In this document: in pieces, positions 18,481-26,950 of the stretch
Numbering within the stretch: position 1 is the first letter of the stretch
Layout of the letters: every line of letters starts with the position of its first letter
DNA from: Bacteroidota bacterium
Lineage (GTDB): Bacteria > Bacteroidota > Ignavibacteria > UBA10030 > SZUA-254
Length of the DNA: 36,388 bases
Direction: 5' to 3'
Assembly: GCA_020056225.1 (NCBI GenBank)
Contig: JAGVIE010000004.1
Span: 1 to 36,388 of the forward strand
Notes under the pieces: model-generated
The model's input: only the letters and a program-made list of their open reading frames with translations
What the model was told of the DNA's origin: nothing
The model's database searches: none
Program-made: the position numbers and the translations under genes

Positions 18481-19149
18481 TTATTGAACTACCAGATATA
18501 TCAGCATAAAGTAAGGATAGGTTAGTATGCCGATAATATTTGAGAATAGCATACTAAACGGTTGCCAGCGCATTAGAATTAAAATAAGAAATATTCCAAA
18601 GAACCCTATGCGTTGATACTGCTCGCTCAAATCGTTAGGCAGCAATGCGGCGACAACATGTGAGCCATCGAGCGGCGGTATTGGTATGAGGTTAAAAACA
18701 GCCAGCACCACATTCAAAGTTATTCCTCCGACAAACATCTTGAACAAAAAACCGAATATCTCTTCAGTTATCGGATCGGAGACAGGTACTATTTGTCCGA
18801 TTAATACTACAATAATATACATTACAGCACATCCAAGCGCGACGAGGAGATTCGAAATCGGTCCGACGATAGAAACTAAAATATCATCCCGGCGATAGTT
18901 CGAAAAGTTCATCGGATTTACCGGAACTGGTTTTGCCCACGCAATGAACACTCTGCCCGCGACGAAAAGAGAAAACATCGGCACTAAGATCGATCCTACC
19001 AAATCTATATGAGGTATGGGATTTAGAGTTAAGCGTCCCATTGCCTTCGCAGTTGGATCTCCAAGCCTTAAAGCCATCCAGCCGTGAGCAATTTCATGTA
19101 TGATGACAGAAAATAGTAAAATCGGGAGTATATATAATTGTTCGACCAT
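18481..19149 (-). CDS. Site-2-protease (M50) family membrane metalloprotease
   Basis: This intramembrane zinc protease has 222 residues and about five or six membrane segments. The zinc-binding motif HEIAH has H18, E19 and H22, in the first helix; the third ligand is D161 in NLIPIPPLDGSHV, the family's second signature. There is no PDZ domain, so it belongs to the short class (YwhC/Rv-type) rather than the RseP class. Members of this class cleave unknown membrane substrates; some act in regulated proteolysis. It sits between the cysteine desulfurase-like gene (59 bases away) and asd (45 bases away). Its substrate cannot be inferred from here. Confidence 0.92.
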   Translation of the reverse strand: MVEQLYILPILLFSVIIHEIAHGWMALRLGDPTAKAMGRLTLNPIPHIDLVGSILVPMFSLFVAGRVFIAWAKPVPVNPMNFSNYRRDDILVSIVGPISNLLVALGCAVMYIIVVLIGQIVPVSDPITEEIFGFLFKMFVGGITLNVVLAVFNLIPIPPLDGSHVVAALLPNDLSEQYQRIGFFGIFLILILMRWQPFSMLFSNIIGILTYPYFMLIYLVVQ

Positions 19150-19208
19150 GGATTGATTAGTTATGAATTATGAATTCTGAGCTATGAGTTGGGTTGTGCA
19201 TAAATTGA

Positions 19209-20663
19209 TTATGATGCTTCTGATGGATATCGCTCGATCCTATGTCGGGTTGATTCATCAATGGAAAAACATTTACCGAGATCGGGTTTATATCCTTTGG
19301 CGGAGAATGTTCCCGTTTTCGGATTCATAACATATTCACCACGATAATCACCACGCACTACTCTCTGAAGCATATCGACAAAGATATCGATATCGTCTTC
19401 ATTGTTGTAGCAGCCGAGCGAAGCTCTTACCAATCCGGGAAGATTTGTTTTATTTCCCGAGACCATCTCGGCAGTCAATCGCCGATCATCTTCAGGCGTA
19501 ACCTTCAGCAACCGCTTCACATACGGGTGAGCGCAGAAACAGCCGTTCCGCAAACCGATGCCGCCTTCGGTGCCGAAAATCGCGGCAACGAGCGCGTTAT
19601 GCATACCTTCAACATTAAACGTAATGACGCCAACTTTGTTCTTGAAATTATCAGTCGGACCATATAGAATTATCTTAGGAATTCCCTTAATTTTTTTGTA
19701 GGCATATTCAAGCAATTCAGTTTCGTGTTGCGCGATCTTATCCATGCCGACTTCTTCCATCACTGAAATCACTTTCGCCAGCGCGATCGCGCCGACTACG
19801 TTCGGGCTTCCAGCCTCATCTTTGTCGGGAGGAGCACTCCAGTATACTTCGTCAAGCGACACGGCAGTGACCACTCCTCCACCGACTGTATCTGGTTCAC
19901 CTTTTTCAAAAACTTTTCTCGGTCCGATTAGAACACCGGTACCGAACGGCGCGTACATTTTGTGAGCCGAGAACGCAATGAAATCGATATGGCTCGGATC
20001 GGTATTCGGTAGTATGTCGATTGGACGATGAGGCGCAAGCTGGGCGGCATCGACAAAAATCATTGCACCTGCATCATGTACCCATTTCGCTATATCGTAC
20101 ATGGGCATACAGATACCTGTAATATTCGAAGCACCGGTAATTGCAACAAGTTTAACTTTACCTTTGTACGTCTTGAGAGCATATCGAAGATCGTCATACT
20201 TGAGGTGACCATCATCCTCGACGTTGATGTGAATTACTTTGCAATGTTTCCGCCATGGCAAATCGTTCGAGTGATGTTCCATGATGGTTGTAATCACCAC
20301 ATCATCCTTCGAAAGATTGAGTCGATTCGCAAGCTTATTGATTGCTTCCGTAGAATTCTTGACAAGTATAACAACATTGGAAGAAAGATCAGCACCTACG
20401 AAGTTACCTATAATATCATGTGCATGATCGTACAATTCCGTCGCTACAAGCGATTTGAAACCCGTGCCCCGATGAACACCCGAATACCACGGCATGAAAT
20501 CTTCAATGCACTTCAAAACACTGCGAAAAGTCGGCGTGCTTGCGGCATTATCCAAAAAGACATACCGACGCTTTGTGCCATCCAATAGCGGCACCATTGT
20601 ATCGATGCCTATAATATCGCTGCGCAGATCGTTGAGTGTTGTTGGATTCGTTTCGTTTTTCAA
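19209..20663 (-). CDS. Cysteine desulfurase-like PLP enzyme (aminotransferase class V, SufS/Csd group)
   Basis: This pyridoxal-phosphate enzyme probably takes sulfur from cysteine or a related amino acid. Of 484 residues, the core is SufS-like: the N-terminal FLDNAASTP at 36-44, H131 in TIMEHHSNDLPW, D205 and Q208 in VDAAQLAP, the PLP lysine K235 in FSAHKMYAPFGTG, and GLRNGCFCAHPYVKR near 370, where C377 aligns with the sulfur-carrying Cys of SufS and C375 gives an extra CxC. SufS is about 405 residues; this has an N-terminal extension of some 30 and a C-terminal tail of some 55 (ending HRIERYPSEAS). No SufBCD, SufE or IscU is nearby, so a role in bulk Fe-S assembly is not supported by context. 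Selenocysteine lyase or another class V lyase remains possible. Confidence 0.85.
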   Translation of the reverse strand: MKNETNPTTLNDLRSDIIGIDTMVPLLDGTKRRYVFLDNAASTPTFRSVLKCIEDFMPWYSGVHRGTGFKSLVATELYDHAHDIIGNFVGADLSSNVVILVKNSTEAINKLANRLNLSKDDVVITTIMEHHSNDLPWRKHCKVIHINVEDDGHLKYDDLRYALKTYKGKVKLVAITGASNITGICMPMYDIAKWVHDAGAMIFVDAAQLAPHRPIDILPNTDPSHIDFIAFSAHKMYAPFGTGVLIGPRKVFEKGEPDTVGGGVVTAVSLDEVYWSAPPDKDEAGSPNVVGAIALAKVISVMEEVGMDKIAQHETELLEYAYKKIKGIPKIILYGPTDNFKNKVGVITFNVEGMHNALVAAIFGTEGGIGLRNGCFCAHPYVKRLLKVTPEDDRRLTAEMVSGNKTNLPGLVRASLGCYNNEDDIDIFVDMLQRVVRGDYRGEYVMNPKTGTFSAKGYKPDLGKCFSIDESTRHRIERYPSEAS

Positions 20664-20667
20664 TATG

Positions 20668-21558
20668 CTATCCCCTTGGGTGAAACGTTTTGTGAACTTC
20701 TTTCAAATATTCTCTGTCAATGTGAGTATAAATTTGTGTGGTAGCAATATCCGAGTGCCCCAACATTTCCTGAACTGCACGCAAATCGGCACCGCCTTCG
20801 AGCAGGTGAGTAGCAAACGAGTGTCGAAATGTATGCGGATGCACTTCTTTTTTGATTCCTGATTTCAATGTATAAGCTCTTACAATATTCCAAACTGCCA
20901 TACGTGACATCGGTTTGCCGCGAGCATTCAGAAACAGTACATCCTGCCCCATGCCTTTCTCAGTCAGTTTATTGCGAACTTCGTGACGGTATTGTTCAAT
21001 CCATCTTAGCGCTGATCTTCCTATCGGCACCAGCCGTTCTTTCGATCCCTTGCCGAAGATTTTTACAAATCCATCTTCTTTATAAATATCCGACTGTTTA
21101 AACTTGATCAGCTCAGTAACCCGCATACCGGTCGCGTACATCGTTTCAAGAATTGTTTTATCCCGTATCCCTAACGGTTCCATCGGATTGGGTTGATTAA
21201 GTATGGTTTCTATCTCATCCTGATTTAGAACATCGGGTAAAGTTTTCGAGAGCTTAGGCGTATCGATATTTTCTACAGGATTTATTTTTGCGATCCTATC
21301 TCCGACTAAAAATTTATGGAACATTTTTATGGACGATAAATTTCGGGCAACACTTTTGGGGGCCAATCCGAGTTCACGAAGTACCGATAAAAACTTGGAT
21401 ACGTGTTTCTCTTTGATACTATTCGGAACGGTGATTCCTACTTCTTCAAGGAATTCAAAATATCTTTCAAGATCAATTTTGTATGAGGCGATCGTATTGG
21501 GTGACGCATTTTTTTCGAGTTCCAGAAAATGAAGATAAGACCTGAGATGTTCTTTCAT
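20668..21558 (-). CDS. xerD: Site-specific tyrosine recombinase XerD/XerC
   Basis: This is the recombinase that resolves chromosome dimers at dif. The 296 residues have an N-terminal SAM-like core-binding domain (about 1-90; FLELEKNASPNTIASYKIDL) and a full catalytic set: R146 in ATGMRVTEL, K170 in GKGSKERLVPIG, H242 and R245 in HPHTFRHSFATHLLEGGADL, H268 in MLGHSDIATTQIYTH, and nucleophile Y277. The length and motifs fit housekeeping Xer rather than a phage or integron enzyme. XerC and XerD cannot be told apart with certainty here. Its ATG overlaps the stop of the HD-domain gene and its stop lies four bases before the desulfurase-like gene. Confidence 0.93.
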   Translation of the reverse strand: MKEHLRSYLHFLELEKNASPNTIASYKIDLERYFEFLEEVGITVPNSIKEKHVSKFLSVLRELGLAPKSVARNLSSIKMFHKFLVGDRIAKINPVENIDTPKLSKTLPDVLNQDEIETILNQPNPMEPLGIRDKTILETMYATGMRVTELIKFKQSDIYKEDGFVKIFGKGSKERLVPIGRSALRWIEQYRHEVRNKLTEKGMGQDVLFLNARGKPMSRMAVWNIVRAYTLKSGIKKEVHPHTFRHSFATHLLEGGADLRAVQEMLGHSDIATTQIYTHIDREYLKEVHKTFHPRG

Positions 21559-24005
21559 AAATTTTGATTCTCGGACTTAGAATCATCCGGGTTCTGGGTA
21601 TTCGACACGGGAGGATTAATGTTAGCCTCAACCGGAGGATTATCGTTACTCATAGATGGTATTAAAGCATCATCTTTCACTTCTTGATGTGTAATATCAG
21701 GAGCGCTTGTTTTTTTCTGCAGTACCTCAGGATGTTTTGTTTCAACCGGGATTTCCGCAATATCCTGCTCGGGGTATTTGACACGCGGGTGGTGTATGCC
21801 AAGCAGCATCTTTAAAAATCCTTCCCTTATTTTTGTCAATTCACGAAGCGTTAACTCGCATTCATCGAGCTGACCATCCATAAACCTGTGCTTGATTACA
21901 TTATCGATTGCGGCTTCTAATTTCTGAGGAGTGATATCAATGAGTGATCGGGTTGTTGCTTCAACCGAATCGGCAAGCATGACGATACCGGTTTCTTTCG
22001 TTTGTGGTTTCGGTCCCGGGTAAATAAAATCTTCTTCATGAATCTCATCTTTTTGGGGCCTCTTGGCGGCTTGCTTCAAGGCTTTATCGAAGAAAAATGA
22101 TATTCGTGTAGTTCCGTGATGTTGTGGAATAAAATCCAACACAACTTCCGGCAATCCCCTTTCACGACCTAACTCGATTCCCTCCCTTACATGAGATGAA
22201 ATAATCAAAGCACTCATTCGTGGTTTAAGCCGGTTATGCCGACTGTGAGGTCCGACCTGATTTTCAACAAAATATTCAGGCTTCAAAGTTTTACCGATGT
22301 CGTGATAATATCCACCGACTCTTGCGAGTATCGAATTTGCGCCTATCGCCTCTGCTGCAGCTTCGGCAATATTCCCGATTGTGATGCTGTGATGGAATGT
22401 ACCGGGCGCTTTTTCAGATAATTCTCTCATCAATGGATGATTCAAGTCGGATATTTCAAGAAGCGATAAATCAGTCGTTACTTTGAATATCCTTTCAAAG
22501 AATATCAACAAACCGTATGTAAGCAACGGTGATATGATCGCGTTGGCTAAACCGAACAACACTTCGGACATGATCTTCGAGAAATTCTCAAGCTGCTCAA
22601 AAGATAATGCGACAATCGAGATTGTGTAACCTGCAAAGATATAAATCATCGACCAGAAGATTTGCGTGCGGCTGCGGATGTCGCGAACAGTATATGCAGC
22701 TAATGCGCCCGCAACTATCGAGGAAAGTCCTATCATATAATCGTTACCGCGAATACCGGCTACCAGAAACGCGATGGTAACCGTTCCGTAAAACGCTACC
22801 CTTGTATCAAAAATAATCGCCAGTAACATTGACGCCGCAGGCACAAAGATTAAATACTGGAGCGGTTCCTGGAAATTCATTACCAGCGTCAGATAGGCGA
22901 AAAACATTTCCATCAATAAAAGAATCGCGATAAGCAACAGCCTGCGATTATCGTTAAATATCTTCTTGCGAAACAATAATAAGTACAGGACAAATAGACT
23001 GAGGATGATTAATATATGGAGTGTAACTCCTAACCAGTGTTTCCAGTTGTTTGAATTGGTTCCCCGTTCTGCTTTTGCGCGCCGAAAGGAATCCAGCGCC
23101 AATTTGACTTGCTCCGTGATTCGGTCGTGCTTGCTGACGATCCTTTCATTTTGCTGAATGAACCCAATCGTACGCGCTACGTTATCTAAAGCTATTTGCA
23201 ACGATTGATTGGTGGCGTTTTGATCGAACTGTAGATTCGGCTGCAGTGCGACTCGAATAAGTTTTAACGCTATCTCTCTTTCAATATCTTTCTTGAGTAC
23301 AATTATCAGCCGTGCGCCGATTAAATTCAGAGCTTCTTCGAGATCATAAACGGCATCATAAGAAATAGTTTCTTCAGTGACACCCTTCCTCAATGCGAAA
23401 TTGGAATGCGTTTGCTTCATCTTGGCATGATCTAATATACCGCCGCTAAAAATTTCAGTCATCAGGAGAGGCAATATCTTTTCGAATCTCTGGATGAGGG
23501 CATCCGTACCCTTCTTTGCGTTCTCCTGGGATTCTAATAAAAACTTCCAATCTGACTGTGAGAGAGTTGATGACAATGAAGCGACTCCGTTCGCGTACGC
23601 GAGCGAATCGGCTGGCGCCCGATTTCTAATCCACCGCTTCGAGGCATCAAGGGCACGAGATACCGTACCTAATATTAATTTGATGCTATCTAAGCTTAAC
23701 CTTTCGTTCCCTTCACTTCGAACAAAAACCGGGATAACTTCGCGGGATGCCTCCTGTCGTTCTCGTTCGTATTCACGAAGTTCCTTATAAATCGGAAAAG
23801 CAAAAGGAGCGATCAAATCTTTGTCAACCCAGACAGACCCGACGCTGTAATTATATTCCATCACCTCAGGATGTGGGAACATAAAAACGCCCAAAAGAAC
23901 GACCACGACAGCGATGGTAATTTTTATGGCTATGCTATCGCGGAAATATTCTTTTGTGAAGAGTCTTTCTATCCGATCTTTTATATTTTCAGGGGGAAAA
24001 TCCAT
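21555..24005 (-). CDS. 7TM-HD membrane phosphohydrolase, PgpH-like c-di-AMP phosphodiesterase
   Basis: In studied members (Listeria PgpH) this membrane enzyme hydrolyses cyclic di-AMP. In the 816 residues there is one membrane helix at about 25-43, a large extracytoplasmic domain to about 330 (7TMR-HDED type), a block of about seven hydrophobic helices at about 335-520, then a cytoplasmic HD domain with FHHSITIGN near 535, the metal pair H568-D569 in GGYYHDIGKT, HVREGIELGRERGLPEVV near 635 and IPQHHGTTR near 660. A polar, proline/asparagine-rich tail of about 50 residues follows. The HD residues needed for activity are present. No diadenylate cyclase gene is in the window, so the substrate rests on family similarity. 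It is the first gene of a leftward run with xerD, divergent from the POT transporter. Confidence 0.92.
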   Translation of the reverse strand: MDFPPENIKDRIERLFTKEYFRDSIAIKITIAVVVVLLGVFMFPHPEVMEYNYSVGSVWVDKDLIAPFAFPIYKELREYERERQEASREVIPVFVRSEGNERLSLDSIKLILGTVSRALDASKRWIRNRAPADSLAYANGVASLSSTLSQSDWKFLLESQENAKKGTDALIQRFEKILPLLMTEIFSGGILDHAKMKQTHSNFALRKGVTEETISYDAVYDLEEALNLIGARLIIVLKKDIEREIALKLIRVALQPNLQFDQNATNQSLQIALDNVARTIGFIQQNERIVSKHDRITEQVKLALDSFRRAKAERGTNSNNWKHWLGVTLHILIILSLFVLYLLLFRKKIFNDNRRLLLIAILLLMEMFFAYLTLVMNFQEPLQYLIFVPAASMLLAIIFDTRVAFYGTVTIAFLVAGIRGNDYMIGLSSIVAGALAAYTVRDIRSRTQIFWSMIYIFAGYTISIVALSFEQLENFSKIMSEVLFGLANAIISPLLTYGLLIFFERIFKVTTDLSLLEISDLNHPLMRELSEKAPGTFHHSITIGNIAEAAAEAIGANSILARVGGYYHDIGKTLKPEYFVENQVGPHSRHNRLKPRMSALIISSHVREGIELGRERGLPEVVLDFIPQHHGTTRISFFFDKALKQAAKRPQKDEIHEEDFIYPGPKPQTKETGIVMLADSVEATTRSLIDITPQKLEAAIDNVIKHRFMDGQLDECELTLRELTKIREGFLKMLLGIHHPRVKYPEQDIAEIPVETKHPEVLQKKTSAPDITHQEVKDDALIPSMSNDNPPVEANINPPVSNTQNPDDSKSENQNL

Positions 24006-24172
24006 AAATTCCTTTAAATATCCGAAGAAAGAGGGTGAGAAGCAAGAGAAAAGCCGGCGAAATAATGGCTATTGAAGATATGGTTTTTCATTTTATATTT
24101 TGACTTTTGAATTGATACACGTATATTGACGGAACATAACTCTATTCTATCACCATCATTCAAATAAAAACT

Positions 24173-25645
24173 ATGGAAGAAACTAAATCTCAAGGATTAT
24201 TACGTTCGTTCCCAAAAGTGTTCTGGGTTGCCAACGTCATGGAACTGTTTGAACGCGCCGCATACTACGGATTGAATTCCGTTCTCGCTATCTATCTCAC
24301 CAATTCTATCAAAGAAGGCGGGTTGGGATTTTCGGAACAATCGGTCGGCTTCTTGCAAAGTTTGATTTATGCCTGCACTTACGTTATCCCGATTTTAGGC
24401 GGCGCACTTGCCGATAGATATGGATACCGAAGAATGCTCATCGTTGCTTTCGCATTTTTATCGACCGGATATTTCATAAGCGGAAACATGAGCGCGTACG
24501 GCGCTGTGTTTGCGAGTCTGCTTGTGATGGCTACAGGCGCCGGTTTGTTCAAACCGATTATCAGCGGAACTCTCGCGCGTACAACCAACGAGCAAAACTC
24601 TGGATTCGGTTTTGGGATTTATTATTGGATGATAAACCTTGGCGCATTCCTCGCTCCACTTGCCGTAAGTTACATGAAGGGCTTTTCATGGAATTATGTT
24701 TTCATCGCCTCATCTCTATACACCGCCCTCATGTTGATCCCGACACTATTCTTATACAAAGATCCGCCGAAACCTGCAAATACAAAAACTTTGAAAGAAG
24801 TTCTTAGGGGCATGGCGATGGTGTTAGGTGATACCCGATTCATGCTGATGATTTTTGTCTATTCTGGATTCTGGATTTTATACTTCCAAAATTTCGGTTC
24901 TGTTCTATGGTTCCTCCGTGATTTTATAGATGCAACTCCTATCAACAATGCATTCACCTCGATAGGCATCAATCTCAAATTTGATGCTGAGCATGTTACC
25001 GTAATCAATGCCGGCACTATAATTCTTTTACAAGTCATAGTGAGTCGGATTGTAAAAAACACAAAACCACTTTTAACTATGGTGGTTGGGATTTTTATTG
25101 GAACACTCGGATTTGTGTGCCTTGCATTCGCATCTAATGTTTGGATATTCATAATAGGAATTGCCGTCTTCTCAATCGGTGAGATGACTGCACATCCAAA
25201 ATATTACAGCTACATCGGACTTGTTGCACCGGCAGATAAAAAAGCCGTTTACATGGGGTATGCGTTTTTATATGGTGTGATTGGAAGTTTGGTCGGTTCA
25301 AACTTGGGCGGCATGATGTACGAGTCAATGTTAAAACCTTTAGTCGGACAAACAGGAATCGGAGAGGATATAAAATCATTCTGGCTCACATTTGCCGGGC
25401 TTGGTTTGGTTGCGATGGTTGGACTGATTCTGTATAATCGATTTTTCGCGCACGAAACTCCGCAAACAAACCGGATCTCCCGGCTCATTATGCTCGGCGT
25501 GTATACATTATTGATTATTATAGGTGGATGGTTTTTCTATGGTGCTGTTAATAGCGAACCCATCGCTTATAAAACGTTAGTACAATCGCTAATAATGCTG
25601 ATAATCGGTGGTGGTGGAATGTGGATAAGCATGTTGAAACGTTAA
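24173..25645 (+). CDS. POT/PTR-family proton-dependent oligopeptide transporter (MFS)
   Basis: This is a predicted inner-membrane di/tripeptide-proton symporter, 490 residues long with 12-14 hydrophobic helices. The POT signature ExxERxxYYG is exact at E24, E27, R28, Y31, Y32, G33 in MELFERAAYYG; in studied transporters these residues bind protons and peptide carboxylate. The MFS loop GGALADRYGYRRMLIV follows at about residues 76-91. The C-terminal half has AVFSIGEMTAHPKYYSYIGLVAP, another conserved stretch. Relatives can carry nitrate or other small solutes, so the peptide substrate is an assignment from the family. It transcribes away from the HD-domain gene; the 167-base shared gap should hold both promoters. 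Confidence 0.9.
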   Translation: MEETKSQGLLRSFPKVFWVANVMELFERAAYYGLNSVLAIYLTNSIKEGGLGFSEQSVGFLQSLIYACTYVIPILGGALADRYGYRRMLIVAFAFLSTGYFISGNMSAYGAVFASLLVMATGAGLFKPIISGTLARTTNEQNSGFGFGIYYWMINLGAFLAPLAVSYMKGFSWNYVFIASSLYTALMLIPTLFLYKDPPKPANTKTLKEVLRGMAMVLGDTRFMLMIFVYSGFWILYFQNFGSVLWFLRDFIDATPINNAFTSIGINLKFDAEHVTVINAGTIILLQVIVSRIVKNTKPLLTMVVGIFIGTLGFVCLAFASNVWIFIIGIAVFSIGEMTAHPKYYSYIGLVAPADKKAVYMGYAFLYGVIGSLVGSNLGGMMYESMLKPLVGQTGIGEDIKSFWLTFAGLGLVAMVGLILYNRFFAHETPQTNRISRLIMLGVYTLLIIIGGWFFYGAVNSEPIAYKTLVQSLIMLIIGGGGMWISMLKR

Positions 25646-25737
25646 ACTTCAGCGACTCAGCGGTGAAAATATTTTCCCGCGGAGAAACTAATGATGTAGA
25701 ATTTACACGATATAAAAATTAAACGTCATAATATTAT

Positions 25738-26718
25738 ATGAACTATATCCATCTCGGTAAAACCGGCATCAAAGTTTCCCGCATCTGTCTCGGTACGATG
25801 ACTTACGGCTCACCCGAATGGCGCTCGTGGGTATTAGATGAACAGGCAAGCAGGCCCTTCATTAAATACGCACTTGAGCTTGGAATAAATTTCTTCGATA
25901 CAGCCGATATGTATTCACTTGGAAAAAGCGAAGAAATTGTCGGTAAGGCACTAAAAGATTTTGCAAAACGAGATCAGGTTATCATCGGCACAAAAGTTTA
26001 TTGGCAAATGAGCGAGCGTCCGAACGATAAAGGTTTATCCCGCAAACACATAATGGATGCAATAGACGCTTCGCTCACACGGCTCGGTACCGATTATGTT
26101 GATCTATACCAGATACATCGCTGGGATTATGAAACTCCTATAGAAGAAACTATGGAAGCGCTAAACGATCTCGTCCACTCCGGCAAAGTGCGTTACATCG
26201 GTGCATCCAGTATGTTTGCTTACCAGTTTGCAAAAACATTTCGCGTTGCAGAACAGCATAATTGGACTAAATTCGTATCGATGCAGAATCATTATAACTT
26301 GATCTACCGAGAAGAAGAGCGTGAAATGATTCCACTATGCAAGGAAGAAGGCGTTGCAATCATTCCGTGGAGTCCACTTGCACGTGGATTTCTCGCCGGC
26401 AACCGCAAACATAACTTCGAGGGGGATACGAACCGCGCAAAAACCGACAAGTACGCACACGACCTTTATTACTCGGAATCGGATTTCAAAATAGCAGATC
26501 GCGTTGTAGAGCTTGCCAAAAGACGCTGCGTTAAACCGGCACAGATCGCACTTGCATGGATGCTCAACAAACTACACGTTACTGCGCCTATTGTCGGCGC
26601 GTCGAAACTTGAGCAAATTGATGACGCAGTTAAATCGCTTGAGATTATCTTAGATGATAATGAGATACAATTCCTCGAAGAATTGTACACACAGCATCGA
26701 GTTTTAGGGCATTCCTGA
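25738..26718 (+). CDS. Aldo/keto reductase
   Basis: This NADPH-dependent oxidoreductase has a TIM-barrel fold and 326 residues. The full catalytic tetrad is present: D54 and Y59 in FFDTADMYSLGKSEE, K86 in IIGTKVYW and H127 in DLYQIHRWD. The NADP-binding end IVGASKLEQIDDAV lies near residue 287. IHLGKTGIKVSRICLGTMTYG at the N-terminus is typical of the YajO/PetA-like subgroup acting on aldehydes and sugars. The physiological substrate is not visible. It starts 92 bases after the POT transporter; a 21-base inverted repeat (25660-25680) lies in the gap. Confidence 0.94.
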   Translation: MNYIHLGKTGIKVSRICLGTMTYGSPEWRSWVLDEQASRPFIKYALELGINFFDTADMYSLGKSEEIVGKALKDFAKRDQVIIGTKVYWQMSERPNDKGLSRKHIMDAIDASLTRLGTDYVDLYQIHRWDYETPIEETMEALNDLVHSGKVRYIGASSMFAYQFAKTFRVAEQHNWTKFVSMQNHYNLIYREEEREMIPLCKEEGVAIIPWSPLARGFLAGNRKHNFEGDTNRAKTDKYAHDLYYSESDFKIADRVVELAKRRCVKPAQIALAWMLNKLHVTAPIVGASKLEQIDDAVKSLEIILDDNEIQFLEELYTQHRVLGHS

Positions 26719-26843
26719 AAAAATATTTACCTTCACTCTCCGTTTGTGGATTTCCAATCGTCTTTATACCGGACAATTAAAACATAGCATTTACCCCTTT
26801 TCAATTACGACAATTTTTCAAATTAAAAGATCTAACAAACAAA

Positions 26844-26873
26844 TTGATTTTAATTTTGTATTACATTACTTTG
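26844..26873 (+). promoter_or_regulatory. Candidate Bacteroidota-type promoter of the hybrid kinase gene
   Basis: TTG at 26844-26846, 19 bases, then TTACTTTG at 26866-26873. This is one base off the Bacteroidota -7 consensus TAnnTTTG with the right spacing from a -33 TTG. It lies 78 bases before the start codon. Confidence 0.45.
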
Positions 26874-26950
26874 TAAGTCAATATAACCCGAAGAAGAAAA
26901 CAAGGTTATGACATTAATAACGCGATTTATTGGATAATGGAGAATAGCTC

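Noticed and set aside
25660-25680. Terminator between the POT and AKR genes
   Set aside because: The inverted repeat GCGG-GAAAAT/ATTTTC-CCGC has no unpaired loop or T run and is only weakly stable; it may be part of a dispersed spacer repeat.
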